Of a DNA stretch of 64,000 nt, positions 18,046-26,595 are shown piece after piece. The first letter of the stretch is position 1; each line of letters begins with the position of its first letter. Source of the DNA: Planctomycetota bacterium (GTDB lineage: Bacteria > Planctomycetota > Planctomycetia > Planctomycetales > Planctomycetaceae); the NCBI GenBank assembly GCA_014584345.1, contig JACTNB010000021.1, forward strand, positions 124,001 to 188,000, read 5' to 3'. Under the pieces are notes generated by a model, which saw only the letters and a program-made list of their open reading frames with translations, did not search any database and was not told where the DNA came from. A program made the translations under genes and the position numbers.

Positions 18046-18711
18046 ATGGGAATGACTCGTTATATCGACGTGATCCATCACGACACGGCAGAGCGGAAGT
18101 CCCTGCTGGAATTGCTCGCCACTCACGCATACACGTTACTACGCGGTTTCGATAACGGGCAGGAGTATCTCGATCGGGCATCCTGGAAACAATCGCAATG
18201 CGTGATTACGGAACGGGGGCCCTCGGGGGAAGGGGGCCACCAGTTCCTGCGGGAGGTCAAGCAGCACTGGTCCGCGCTCCCGGTGATCGTAATTTCGGGA
18301 AGCATTACGGTCGGCGAAGCAGTCGCCATCATGAAGGCCGGTGCGAATACAATCCTGCAAAAACCCTTCCGGGATCTCGAACTGCTATCTGCGATTGCCG
18401 AATGCCTTGCCCAGGAACAGGCCCGGAAGCAGGATCAGGCCGCGGACCTGCAGCAGCGGTTTCGCTCGTTAACCGGCGAAGAGATGGCCATTCTGGAGAT
18501 GATGATCGCGGGGCAACCGACCAAGTCCATCGCGTACCAGTTGGATCTCAGCACGCGAACCGTCGATCGCCGCCGCACCGCGATTCACGAAAAACTGCAC
18601 TCCAAATCCCTGGCGGAACTGGCCCTGTTGTTTATCGAATGGTCTCGTGCGGAAAACTTTTCCGAAACGTCCCAAGGAAACGCAGATCCCTCGCGGCAAG
18701 AAGAGAAATGA
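18046..18711 (+). CDS. FixJ/LuxR-type regulator with a degenerate receiver domain
   Basis: A 221-aa two-domain regulator. Residues 5-125 follow the CheY fold, with ALPVIVISGS and the conserved Lys in ILQKPF (Lys106). The phospho-acceptor Asp is replaced by Glu (CVITE, Glu56), and the acidic pocket reads IHHD rather than DDD. Residues about 140-205 are a LuxR-type HTH (LTGEEMAILEMMIAGQPTKSIAYQL, then LSTRTVDRRRTAIHEKL). The ATG at 18046 is chosen because it starts at the first beta strand; an ATG at 18052 is possible. No histidine kinase lies adjacent. The domain calls are firm; phosphorylation-independent control is inferred from the missing Asp. Confidence 0.82.
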   Translation: MGMTRYIDVIHHDTAERKSLLELLATHAYTLLRGFDNGQEYLDRASWKQSQCVITERGPSGEGGHQFLREVKQHWSALPVIVISGSITVGEAVAIMKAGANTILQKPFRDLELLSAIAECLAQEQARKQDQAADLQQRFRSLTGEEMAILEMMIAGQPTKSIAYQLDLSTRTVDRRRTAIHEKLHSKSLAELALLFIEWSRAENFSETSQGNADPSRQEEK

Positions 18712-18879
18712 ATCCTTCAGCCGGGCAGGGGAGATTGGCCATTCTCCGCCAATATAGCCCCGGAAATCAGAAGTTATCTTCACACGATCCAAGGATACGG
18801 ATATACTTATGGGTAATGCACTCAGAAGAGTTCTTAATGCATAGTTGCGGAAATCTTTAACAAGGCAAGGGCCATTGCC

Positions 18880-19584
18880 ATGTTTGTTTCCAAGCTTGCG
18901 GATCGAATGTGTATTCCAGGTGATGAACTGGGGCAAGGCTTCGCGTCTGCGGGATTGCAGCGCGAGGTCATGTTTTTGCTCCCAGAACGTGCCTATTCCG
19001 AGGCCTTCTCCCAGTCCTTGCAGGCTCGCGGTCAACCGGCAGCCAGTATTGTCGCTGCCATGGAACCCGAGGGGTGGCGTAGCAGGGCGTCGGAGATTGC
19101 CTTGCTGGTGGTCGACCCTGCTCTATTGTTGACCACCCCAGGGTTATTGGATACGAAACAATTTCCGCTCCTGTTTCTTGCTTCCCGAGTGAAAGCATCC
19201 TGGCTGGAAATTGCATTGCAATGTCATGCCAGCGGATTCGTAACGCTTAATTCGCCCCTGGCAGCCCTTCTAGGCATCATCGAGAAACTGGTCTCGGGTG
19301 AACTCCACGAATACTGGTGCCCCGAAGCAGAACAGATGCTGACCGGGGCGGGGACCAAGAGAAAGTTGGCCACCGAAACTGTATTTTCCAGCTTGACCCG
19401 CCGACAAATGGAAGTTCTTGCACATCTGGCCGAGGGAAAAACAGTTAAGGAAGTGGCCCAGTTGATGCACCTTTCGCAAAAATCCGTCGACAGCCACAAA
19501 TACCGCATCATGAATCGGTTGCACATTCACGACCGCGTGCATTTATGCCGCCTGGCCATTCGCGAAGGACTGATCGAAGCCTGA
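18880..19584 (+). CDS. LuxR-type regulator with atypical N-terminal domain
   Basis: A 234-aa regulator. The C-terminal 65 residues form a clear LuxR HTH: LTRRQMEVLAHLAEGKTVKE, then VAQLMHLSQKSVDSHKYRIM and NRLHIHDRVHLCRLAIREGLI. The first 140 residues show alternating strands and helices (ALLVVDPALLL, FPLLFLASRV, HASGFVTLNSPLAALLGII) like a receiver, but I find no Asp-Asp pocket and no clear acceptor Asp. It lies 168 bp downstream of the other degenerate-receiver regulator, in the same direction, so the two may be related in function. Its targets are unknown. Confidence 0.8.
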   Translation: MFVSKLADRMCIPGDELGQGFASAGLQREVMFLLPERAYSEAFSQSLQARGQPAASIVAAMEPEGWRSRASEIALLVVDPALLLTTPGLLDTKQFPLLFLASRVKASWLEIALQCHASGFVTLNSPLAALLGIIEKLVSGELHEYWCPEAEQMLTGAGTKRKLATETVFSSLTRRQMEVLAHLAEGKTVKEVAQLMHLSQKSVDSHKYRIMNRLHIHDRVHLCRLAIREGLIEA

Positions 19585-19611
19585 AACACAAATCGCTTCC
19601 CGCAGGCGCAA

Positions 19612-19648
19612 TAAAACAACGCCCCGTGCAGGCATGACACGTGGCGTT
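19612..19648 (-). terminator. Intrinsic terminator downstream of ilvC
   Basis: On the minus strand AACGCC-A-CGTG pairs with CACG-G-GGCGTT across a 9-nt loop (10 bp with one mismatch; plus-strand positions 19618-19648). It is followed directly by GTTTTATT (rc of 19610-19617). It lies about 95 nt beyond the ilvC stop, in the convergent gap with the LuxR-type gene. This is a good intrinsic terminator for ilvC. Confidence 0.65.
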
Positions 19649-19742
19649 GCGCGTAGTAAACGAGGATAAACGCCTGCGAACGGCAGGGTGTTTCCGTTCC
19701 GGATCCGCAGGGCAACCGTCCCGGGGACTGGCCCGTGACGGC

Positions 19743-20747
19743 TCAAACTTCCTTGGCGTTGATCCAGGACATCATGCGGCGGAGGTCCTTGCCGACCTTT
19801 TCAATCTGATGATTCCGCTCCCGGCGTCGCACTGCCTTGAAGGAAGCCTGGTTGGCCTTGTTTTCCAGAATCCAGTCGCGTGCGAATTGCCCCGATTGGA
19901 TTTCCTGCAGGATGCGGCGCATCTCGTTCTTGGTTTCCTCGGTGACAATCCGGGGACCACGGGTGTAATCACCGTATTCCGCCGTGTTCGAAACGCTGTA
20001 ACGCATGTAATTCAAGCCCCCCTGGTAGAACAGGTCCACAATCAGCTTGAGTTCGTGCATACACTCAAAGTAGGCCATTTCAGGCTGGTAGCCCGCTTCG
20101 ACCAGGGTTTCGAAACCCGCCTTGACCAGAGCGGAAACACCACCACAAAGCACGACCTGTTCGCCGAACAGATCGGTTTCGGTCTCTTCCGCAAAGGTGG
20201 TTTCAATTACGCCCCCGCGGGTTCCGCCGATCCCCTTGGCATACGCCAGGGCAAGTTGACGCGAGGATTCGGAAGCCCCATCTCCCAGAGCGATCAACGA
20301 GGGGACACCCCCTCCCTTGACGTATTCGCTCCGCACCAGATGCCCAGGCCCCTTGGGGGCCACCAGCGCCGTATCGACACCCGCTGGGGGAGCGATTTGA
20401 CCAAAATGAATATTAAAGCCATGCGAGCACATCAGCAGGTTGCCTGGCTTCAGGCGATCCTTGATCTGGGCGCGAAACACGTCCCCCTGAACTTCGTCGG
20501 GCAACAGAATATTGACCAGATCGGCTTGGGCAGTCGCTTCGTCCACGGGTAGAGGCTGAAACCCATGTTCCACTGCGAGATCGTAATTCGGGCTCCCCTT
20601 GCGTTGGCCCACAATGACCTTGCAACCACTGTCGCGCAGGTTCTGGGCCTGGGCGTGGCCCTGGCTGCCGTAACCCAGGATTGCAATCGTCTTGTCCTTC
20701 AGCAGGGACAAATCCGCGTCTGCGTCGTAGTAGACCTTAATCGCCAT
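19743..20747 (-). CDS. ilvC: Ketol-acid reductoisomerase (class I)
   Basis: NADPH- and Mg-dependent enzyme that isomerises and reduces acetolactate or acetohydroxybutyrate, feeding IlvD. The 334-aa length is typical of class I. The start MAIKVYYDADADLSLL is preceded by GAGGA about 11 nt upstream, so the ATG at 20747 is chosen over an in-frame start at 20777. The Rossmann motif ILGYGSQGHAQAQNLRDSG lies near residue 25. The metal-binding region TDLFGEQVVLCGG and the ARDWILENKANQ tail are present. It follows ilvN by 111 bp on the same strand, and a terminator lies downstream. Confidence 0.96.
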   Translation of the reverse strand: MAIKVYYDADADLSLLKDKTIAILGYGSQGHAQAQNLRDSGCKVIVGQRKGSPNYDLAVEHGFQPLPVDEATAQADLVNILLPDEVQGDVFRAQIKDRLKPGNLLMCSHGFNIHFGQIAPPAGVDTALVAPKGPGHLVRSEYVKGGGVPSLIALGDGASESSRQLALAYAKGIGGTRGGVIETTFAEETETDLFGEQVVLCGGVSALVKAGFETLVEAGYQPEMAYFECMHELKLIVDLFYQGGLNYMRYSVSNTAEYGDYTRGPRIVTEETKNEMRRILQEIQSGQFARDWILENKANQASFKAVRRRERNHQIEKVGKDLRRMMSWINAKEV

Positions 20748-20858
20748 GTGTGAGTGTCTTTCCTCGATGAGTTGCAAAAATGTTGGACGGTGCCCGCATC
20801 ACGTGTTTCGGGCGGTCGAGTTCGCGTCGCGCTCGGTCGGTTGAGCAGTCGGCACAGT

Positions 20859-21398
20859 TTACTGCAGGGGCGTTTGGACGAGCGATGCTTCCAGATTTGC
20901 CTGCAACGCCGGAATTTCAATGTTCTCGCGAGTCAAGGCGATACGTCCCGTCCGCACCATTTCAATGATGCCGAACGGACGCACCACATCCACGAAAGCA
21001 TTCACTTTCGATTCCTGGCCCGAAATTTCAATCATCACCTGCTCGGACTGGACATCGACAATCTTGCCGCGAAAGATTTCCACCAGCTCCTTCACGTGCG
21101 AAAACGAGGCTCCTTCCGTGCGGACCTTGATCAGCATCAGGTCCCGCTCGACGTGATTCTTGTTCGAGAAATCGATAACCTGGACCACCGTTACGATTTT
21201 TTCCAGTTGCTTACGTACCTGGTCCAGGACCCGATCGTCTCCACTGACGACGAAAGTCATTCGGGAAAACTCGGGAATATCGGTTTCGCCAACCGCCAGG
21301 CTTTCAATGTTGAAGGCCCGGGAAGCCAGCATCCCGGAAATGTGCGCCAGCACGCCCGGTTGATTGGTTACCAAAGCGGATAACACGTGTTTCATCAT
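20859..21398 (-). CDS. ilvN: Acetolactate synthase small (regulatory) subunit
   Basis: Valine-sensing regulatory subunit of acetohydroxyacid synthase. The 179-aa protein begins with an ACT domain (KHVLSALVTNQPGVLAHISG, then MLASRAFNIESLAVGETD). It continues with a second ACT-like C-terminal domain (VERDLMLIKVRTEG to GIIEMVRTGRIALTR). The large subunit ilvB is not adjacent. Two ATG codons are in tandem (21398 and 21395), and the start overlaps the stop of a small upstream ORF (TGATG arrangement). ilvC lies 111 bp downstream. The leader contains a candidate promoter and alternative hairpins. Confidence 0.95.
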   Translation of the reverse strand: MMKHVLSALVTNQPGVLAHISGMLASRAFNIESLAVGETDIPEFSRMTFVVSGDDRVLDQVRKQLEKIVTVVQVIDFSNKNHVERDLMLIKVRTEGASFSHVKELVEIFRGKIVDVQSEQVMIEISGQESKVNAFVDVVRPFGIIEMVRTGRIALTRENIEIPALQANLEASLVQTPLQ

Positions 21399-21526
21399 AG
21401 TTCTCGAAGGTGGATTCGTACGTTCAGGTTTTTATTGACGCACTGGTCTACAATAGCGGCGTGTCCGACGATCGGATCGCCTTCACGCAACGCCAACGAT
21501 GCGTGAAAGAAGACTTTCACACCCAT
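21395..21526 (-). CDS. Candidate 43-aa leader or small protein coupled to ilvN
   Basis: An ATG at 21526 opens a 43-codon frame whose TGA overlaps the first ATG of ilvN by 3 bases. The product starts MGVKVFFHASLALREGDPIV and ends in NLNVRIHLREL. It contains 14 Val, Leu or Ile residues but no long run like a classic ilv leader. The first codons lie in the sequence that can form the alternative hairpins, so translation could affect their folding. There is no strong ribosome site; an in-frame upstream GTG is possible. It may be a regulatory leader peptide or a genuine small protein. The coupling geometry is seen; function is inference. Confidence 0.4.
   Translation of the reverse strand: MGVKVFFHASLALREGDPIVGHAAIVDQCVNKNLNVRIHLREL
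21480..21520 (-). promoter_or_regulatory. Mutually exclusive hairpins in the ilvN leader
   Basis: Read on the minus strand there are three segments. Segment 1 is GTGAAAG (rc of 21514-21520), segment 2 is CTTTCACGCA (rc of 21500-21509), and segment 3 is TGCGTGAAGG (rc of 21480-21489). Segment 2 can pair with segment 1 (7 bp, 4-nt loop) or with segment 3 (10 bp with one G-U, 10-nt loop), but not both. This is the arrangement of a leader switch. No clear U-tract follows segment 3, so control may act on ilvN translation rather than termination. Confidence 0.45.
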
Positions 21527-21573
21527 CAGCGAGGGGTGCACGGCCCTTGACACCGGCATTCGCCAAAAGGCTC

Positions 21574-21602
21574 AGTCTAACCTGCCCGACGACCATTCTC
21601 AA
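21574..21602 (-). promoter_or_regulatory. Candidate sigma-70-type promoter for ilvN-ilvC
   Basis: On the minus strand TTGAGA (rc of 21597-21602) is followed after 17 nt by TAGACT (rc of 21574-21579). The -35 matches TTGACA at 5 of 6 positions and the -10 matches TATAAT at 4 of 6. The predicted start near 21567 would give a leader of about 170 nt containing the alternative hairpins and the small ORF. Confidence 0.45.
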
Positions 21603-21668
21603 CTCGCGCGTCCGCACTTCCACCATGAAAATCCCGAGAATCCGCCGGTTGTGGGGGCCAGAGACGAT

Positions 21669-23177
21669 TTAGCGGAGATTTTTCCACTTGGACAGGGCCA
21701 GATCGCGCCGAACCGCATGATCGACAATCGGGGGCGGATAATCCCGCCCCAATTTCACACCGGCACACCTCAGTTCGGAGGAGGGAGCGGAACCGGGGTC
21801 ATGCAGATATTTGCGGGGCAACCGCGCCAGTTCCGGGCACCATCGTCTCAAATAATCTCCCTGCGGGTCGAACTTTTGTGACTGCAAAACGGGATTGAAG
21901 ATGCGGAAATACGGGGCCGCATCGGCTCCGCAGCCCGACGCCCATTGCCATCCAAGTGTATTGCTGGCCAAGTCGGCATCAACCAGCGTATCCCAGAACC
22001 AGCGTGCCCCCTCGCTCCAGTGAATCTGCAGGTCCTTGGTCAAAAAGGAGGCCACGATCATCCTGACGCGATTGTGCATCCATCCCGTCTGCCAGAGCTC
22101 TCGCATCCCGGCGTCGACAATCGGATACCCTGTCATTCCCTGCTGCCAAGCCCGCAGCCAGTTCGGCCGCGACTCCCAAGGAAAGTCTGCAAAAGAACTC
22201 CGGAGCGGTTCGTGCGGCGTGCGGGGAAAATGATAAAGTATGTAATAACTAAATTCGCGCCAGCCGATCTCACTCAGAAAACATGCCGTCTGATTTTCGT
22301 AATCCATTGAATTGCAAGAAATTGCAGCCAGACTGCGAACGGTGTCATGGTATACCCGTCGAGGCGTGATCTCTCCGAAATGCAGGTGCGGCGAAAGACG
22401 CGACGTACCGGCTAAGGCGGGTAAATTCCGTGTCGCTTGATAGGTTTCCAGGTTTGACTCCAGGAACTCCCGCCAGCGTTTCAATGCGGCTGCTTCGCCT
22501 GGCTCCCAGCAGGCCGCAAGTCCAGTCGTCCAATTCCTCCCGGGCAGTAATTCCAGTTCCTCCAATTGCAAACCGTGGGGCCAACAGTGAGGCTTGGGTA
22601 TGCGAGTTGGCGCCGCAACCGGGGGGGAAAAAGCGTCCCGCAGGCAGGCGGCCCGCCAGAAGGGAGTGAATACCTGATAGGGTGTGGAGTTTTTTGTCAG
22701 AAATCGGGCTGGATCGACCAGCAGGGAACCATCAAATGTGTGCACGGAATGTCCCCACTTGGTCAGTTCGTATTCCGCCTGATCTTGCACTGCCCGTTCC
22801 CGTGGTTCATAACAGCGATTCCAATAGACCCCCGCAGCCCCGACATCCCGCGCCACCGAGACAAGTTCCCGGGCAGGATCTCCTCGTCTCAACACCAGGC
22901 GATTCTGAAGGGGCGAGAGTTGGGCATCCAAACTGGCAAGAGAATGATGCAGCCACCAGCGGGAAGCCTCGCCCGGAAACCAGGGGGAATCTCGTTCCGG
23001 CAGAATGTACACCAGCAGTACAGGCCTTCCGGACTCACACGCAGAGGCCAGCGCGGGATTGTCGGAAAGCCGCAAGTCCTGACGGAGCCAGACAATCAGC
23101 GGGTTCCGTGTGGATTGCAAGTCTTTGCTGTGACCGGCGGCCAGGGGAGCGGGAACTGTTGGGGCGGGGGGCTTCAT
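21669..23177 (-). CDS. phrB: Deoxyribodipyrimidine photolyase (class I CPD type)
   Basis: Light-driven repair enzyme for cyclobutane pyrimidine dimers, using FADH-. The 502-aa protein begins its photolyase domain at LIVWLRQDLRLSDNPAL (about residue 27) and has an antenna-binding alpha/beta domain. The FAD domain carries SRLSPHLHFGEITPR, IGWREFSYYILYHFP, then MTGYPIVDAGMRELWQTGWM, HNRVRMIVASFLTKDL and DADLASNTLGWQW. These C-terminal signatures are those of the class I photolyase/cryptochrome family. The first 25 residues are Pro/Ala-rich and may not all be translated. Divergent from the ABC transporter genes. Confidence 0.93.
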   Translation of the reverse strand: MKPPAPTVPAPLAAGHSKDLQSTRNPLIVWLRQDLRLSDNPALASACESGRPVLLVYILPERDSPWFPGEASRWWLHHSLASLDAQLSPLQNRLVLRRGDPARELVSVARDVGAAGVYWNRCYEPRERAVQDQAEYELTKWGHSVHTFDGSLLVDPARFLTKNSTPYQVFTPFWRAACLRDAFSPPVAAPTRIPKPHCWPHGLQLEELELLPGRNWTTGLAACWEPGEAAALKRWREFLESNLETYQATRNLPALAGTSRLSPHLHFGEITPRRVYHDTVRSLAAISCNSMDYENQTACFLSEIGWREFSYYILYHFPRTPHEPLRSSFADFPWESRPNWLRAWQQGMTGYPIVDAGMRELWQTGWMHNRVRMIVASFLTKDLQIHWSEGARWFWDTLVDADLASNTLGWQWASGCGADAAPYFRIFNPVLQSQKFDPQGDYLRRWCPELARLPRKYLHDPGSAPSSELRCAGVKLGRDYPPPIVDHAVRRDLALSKWKNLR

Positions 23178-23225
23178 AGAGGGCTTACAAGGGACGCATT
23201 TTGTTGTTAAGACAGAATTTTCAAA

Positions 23226-23240
23226 CGCAATTTAATTGCG
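23226..23240. promoter_or_regulatory. 15-bp palindrome in the phrB / ABC divergent region
   Basis: CGCAATT-T-AATTGCG is a perfect inverted repeat with a single central base. It lies 49 bp upstream of the phrB start (23177) and about 210 bp before the ABC ATPase start. A second short palindrome, CCTTCGA-G-TCGAAGG, occurs at 23364-23378. Both could be dimeric operator sites. Seen directly; no regulator is identified. Confidence 0.4.
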
Positions 23241-23447
23241 AAACGTACTCTCAAGCAGTTAGGGCGCATTGAGATTCTAGCGCGCGGGGACTAAAGTACG
23301 AGTGGTTCCCTTGAGCTTCGGGTAGGCAAGCCTTTGCGTGTGTATCCCGTGAAATCGCGGCGACCTTCGAGTCGAAGGGAAGTCGGCCCCGCTGAGTTAG
23401 CTACGGGATCAGGTGTATTTCCATCCCGAGAACGGAAAAGAGACGGC

Positions 23448-24125
23448 ATGTCCCTGGTGTTGAAAAACATTCGTAAGAGTTATCACCAGCCCGGAGGAGG
23501 CGATTTGCCGGTGCTGGACATCCCCTACTTTGAGATCCAGCCACGGGAGCAAGTGGCGCTGGTCGGGGCAAGTGGAGGCGGGAAAACGACTCTGCTGAAC
23601 ATCATTTCCGGGATCACAACCCCCGATTCTGGCGAGGTTTTGGTCGGAGGAGTGGATATCACCAGACTTCCTGAAGCAGCCCGCGATCGATTTCGCGCGG
23701 AGCGGATTGGCATCATTTTCCAGACGTTCCATCTGTTGCCTGCGTTCACCGCACTGGAAAATGTCTTGCTGGGAATGTCGTTCGCGCGTGGCAAGGTCAA
23801 TAAGCCGCATGCACGGGAATTGCTGACGGAAATGGGCCTGCAAAATCGCCTGCATCATTTGCCCCGGCAATTGTCCGTGGGAGAGCAGCAGCGGGTGGCA
23901 ATCGCGAGGGCCATCGCGAATAAACCTCAATTACTGCTGGCCGACGAACCGACTGCGAGCGTCGACGCCGCCAACAAGCAGACCATTATCGATCTGATCA
24001 CCACGGCCTGCCGGGATCATGAAATTGCCCTGTTGACGGTGACCCACGATCCGAAGATTGCCCAACGGTTTGAGCGGGTTGTCCCCCTGCGGGAATTCAA
24101 CCAGGTGTTGCAACACTCCACGTAA
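23448..24125 (+). CDS. ABC transporter ATP-binding protein (LolD/MacB type)
   Basis: A 225-aa ATPase powering a MacB/LolCDE-like exporter or extractor. It has Walker A GASGGGKTT (40-48), the Q-loop region IIFQTFHLLPAFTALENVLLG, signature LSVGEQQRV, Walker B LLLADEPTASVD and the switch His in LTVTHDPKIAQ. The frame is open back to 23334, but the ATG at 23448 matches the family N-terminus (SLVLKNIRKSY). The partner permease starts 55 bp downstream. The substrate is unknown; the histidine-rich loop of the permease hints at a metal-related role. Confidence 0.92.
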   Translation: MSLVLKNIRKSYHQPGGGDLPVLDIPYFEIQPREQVALVGASGGGKTTLLNIISGITTPDSGEVLVGGVDITRLPEAARDRFRAERIGIIFQTFHLLPAFTALENVLLGMSFARGKVNKPHARELLTEMGLQNRLHHLPRQLSVGEQQRVAIARAIANKPQLLLADEPTASVDAANKQTIIDLITTACRDHEIALLTVTHDPKIAQRFERVVPLREFNQVLQHST

Positions 24126-24180
24126 ATGTCCCGTGTGACACTTTTTTTATTCCACCGACGTTTAACCGAAAATCCCATCC

Positions 24181-25533
24181 ATGAGTCTGTTAAGCATTGC
24201 CTTCAAGAGCATTCGTCAGCGTTTGCTGACATCGTTGCTGACCGCGCTGAGCGTTTCCCTGGGCGTGGCCTTGATGATTGCGGTGTTGCTGGCAGGCAAC
24301 ATTCTGAATCGAACATTCGACTTGCAACAGTTTGGCTATGACTTGATCGTAGGGGCCAAGGGGAGTCCGCTGGAACTGGTGCTCAGTACGGTGTATCGCA
24401 TTTCCCCTCCCATTGAAAATCTCCCCTGGCGATATTACCAGCAGTTGAAGGAAAATAAGCACATCGCGGCGGCCATTCCCGTGGCACTGGGGGATCGCAC
24501 CGAGGACGGGGGCTTTCCGATCCTGGGAACAACACCGGATTATTTCAGCATTCCCTACGCCGGCGATCGGACCTTCCGCCTGAAGGGAGAACTGTTACGT
24601 GGGAAGTGGGAATCGGTCATCGGCTCGCAGGTGGCGAAGGAAAACGGCTGGAAGCTGGGGGATCAGTTCCGCATGGTACACGCCGGGCAGGATGACCACG
24701 TCCACGACGAAAAATTCACCGTGGTGGGGGTGCTGGCCCCAACGGGAACCCCCAACGACCGCACCGTCTTTGTGAATCTCAATGGGTTTTTCGCGATCAG
24801 TGGCCACGAAAAACCCATCGAAGAAGCCATTGCCCGCGAGGCGGAATTCTTTCGCGAATCAGAGCAGGAAATTCGCCAGTTTTATGCAAAAGACCTGGCG
24901 GAGTACGCGGCCCACGCGCACCACGATCACGCGGGGCACGAACATCACGATCATCCCACTCCTGATTTGCAAAAGGAAGTAACCGCGATTCTCGTGAGGA
25001 TGAAGGCGGAACCAGGGCGGGAGATCCTGGCACAATCCCGGGCCATTGAGTTTTCATCCCGGCTGAAAAAAGGGTTTCAGGCCCAGGCGGTCAATCCGAT
25101 CATGCCCATGCAACGCCTGATGACCAACCTGGTCGGAAATGTCCGTCAACTGCTGCTGTATCTGACGGGGGTCATCATTGTGATTTCGGGAATCGGAATT
25201 TTTGTGAGCATTTATAACTCCATGTCCGATCGTCGCCGGGAAATCGCCATCATGCGGGCCCTGGGGGCCGATCGCATCAAGGTCTTCTCGATCATCCTGC
25301 TCGAATCGATCGTGTTATGTCTGGCAGGAGGACTGTTCGGAATTATCCTGGGTCACGGTTTTGTAATCGTGGCAGCCCCGATCATCGAAGCCCGCAGTGG
25401 CCTGGCAATCGATCCCTTTCTGTTTGATTCCCGAGAGCTGATTCTTCTGCCCGTGGTGATCGGATTGGCAATTTTGATTGGATTTCTTCCCGGAGTGACC
25501 GCTTATCGTACGGATGTTGCCGAAAATCTATAG
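24181..25533 (+). CDS. MacB/FtsX-type ABC transporter permease with histidine-rich loop
   Basis: A 450-aa permease with the MacB layout: one N-terminal membrane segment (about 17-40), a large extracytoplasmic domain, and three C-terminal segments starting near residues 320, 375 and 415. The FtsX signature YNSMSDRRREIAIMRALGA is present. The periplasmic domain contains a histidine cluster AHAHHDHAGHEHHDH (about 244-258, eight His). This resembles metal-binding tails of zinc or copper handling proteins. It forms a two-gene unit with the upstream ATPase. The metal link is inference from composition only. Confidence 0.88.
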   Translation: MSLLSIAFKSIRQRLLTSLLTALSVSLGVALMIAVLLAGNILNRTFDLQQFGYDLIVGAKGSPLELVLSTVYRISPPIENLPWRYYQQLKENKHIAAAIPVALGDRTEDGGFPILGTTPDYFSIPYAGDRTFRLKGELLRGKWESVIGSQVAKENGWKLGDQFRMVHAGQDDHVHDEKFTVVGVLAPTGTPNDRTVFVNLNGFFAISGHEKPIEEAIAREAEFFRESEQEIRQFYAKDLAEYAAHAHHDHAGHEHHDHPTPDLQKEVTAILVRMKAEPGREILAQSRAIEFSSRLKKGFQAQAVNPIMPMQRLMTNLVGNVRQLLLYLTGVIIVISGIGIFVSIYNSMSDRRREIAIMRALGADRIKVFSIILLESIVLCLAGGLFGIILGHGFVIVAAPIIEARSGLAIDPFLFDSRELILLPVVIGLAILIGFLPGVTAYRTDVAENL

Positions 25534-25665
25534 GCTGAGGCATATGGGGCAATTGCGCAGCATGCGATGCTTCTTCAAGTTGTATCAAGGAAATGGACGA
25601 TAACGAACAAGAAGGGATCGAATCCCGCCAGAAACATACTCCGCCACTGAGAAAGCCCTGCCAGG

Positions 25666-26508
25666 ATGCTGTTGGCTGCTCCTTATCGAGTCGAACTTGC
25701 TGATTTGTTCGACGGTCCACTGGACCTGTTGCTTTATCTGGTGCGCAAGGAGGAAATCAACGTCCTCGATTTGTCGTTGTCGCGCATTATCGATCAGTTC
25801 CTGGAATACCTGGAAGTCCTGGAGATTATCGATTTTGACTTGGCGGCCGACTTTTTGGTGACGGCTGCCACGTTGACCGAAATCAAAAGTCGCTTGGCGT
25901 TGTTGCGGGATGAAGAAGAGGCGGCGGCTCCCGAGGAAGAGGAACTTTCCGATATTGCACCGGGAAACTTTGTCGCCCATCTGCTGGCCTACAGGCGGCT
26001 TAAGGAAGCCGCCGAGAACTTGCAGGAACAGGCGCTGGCCTGGCACGATCGTTATCCCCGCCTCGCCGATGATCGTCCCGATATGCGGCGTTCGCCGGCT
26101 CACGATTTCATCAAGGATGTGGAAGTTTGGGACTTGGTGGGGGCCTTCGCGCGAATTGTCCGCAAGAAATCCCGCGAAGAGGAACAACAGGTTCGCTTTG
26201 ATGACACGCCGATTCATGTGTATGTGGAACGGATTGGCGAACGTGTCCGGCAAGAAGGTCGCGTTCTGTTTCAGGAATTGTTCGCCCACCAGGCGGATCG
26301 CAGCCAGGTGATCGGCATGTTTCTCGCGGTACTCGAACTTGTCAGGCATCATGGATTTCGAGCACAACAGGAACTCGATTTCGGCGAAATCTGGCTCATG
26401 CCTCCCGACGACTCCGATTGTGCCACAAGCAACGCCACGGATTGCCCCGGGCATGCACCGGAAGCGCCCCTTGAACGCCCCCCTGGCCACTTGGAATCCG
26501 CTGAATAA
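25666..26508 (+). CDS. scpA: Segregation and condensation protein A
   Basis: Kleisin subunit that bridges SMC heads for chromosome condensation. The 280-aa protein has the N-terminal kleisin signature YRVELADLFDGPLDLLLYLV then RKEEINVLDLSLSRI, followed by LAADFLVTAATLTEIKSRLAL and an acidic linker (about 83-95). The C-terminal winged helix (VIGMFLAVLELVRHHGFRAQQ to FGEIWL) is intact. It has an extra Pro-rich tail of about 30 residues. scpB and smc are not in this window. Preceded by the ABC pair and followed closely by the UvrA paralogue. Confidence 0.93.
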   Translation: MLLAAPYRVELADLFDGPLDLLLYLVRKEEINVLDLSLSRIIDQFLEYLEVLEIIDFDLAADFLVTAATLTEIKSRLALLRDEEEAAAPEEEELSDIAPGNFVAHLLAYRRLKEAAENLQEQALAWHDRYPRLADDRPDMRRSPAHDFIKDVEVWDLVGAFARIVRKKSREEEQQVRFDDTPIHVYVERIGERVRQEGRVLFQELFAHQADRSQVIGMFLAVLELVRHHGFRAQQELDFGEIWLMPPDDSDCATSNATDCPGHAPEAPLERPPGHLESAE

Positions 26509-26595
26509 GTCGCAGACGGTGGTTGGTCTGGGAGTCGGTTGCCGTTACCATGCGAGGGGTATCCCGCATTCTCGCATTCCTGGTGTAACCGGCTC

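Noticed and set aside
17465..18126. Open frames of 187-192 codons on both strands.
   Set aside because: No domain, signal or plausible start site; composition looks random and the frames overlap hairpins. One central part of the minus frame looks faintly protein-like but is not enough.
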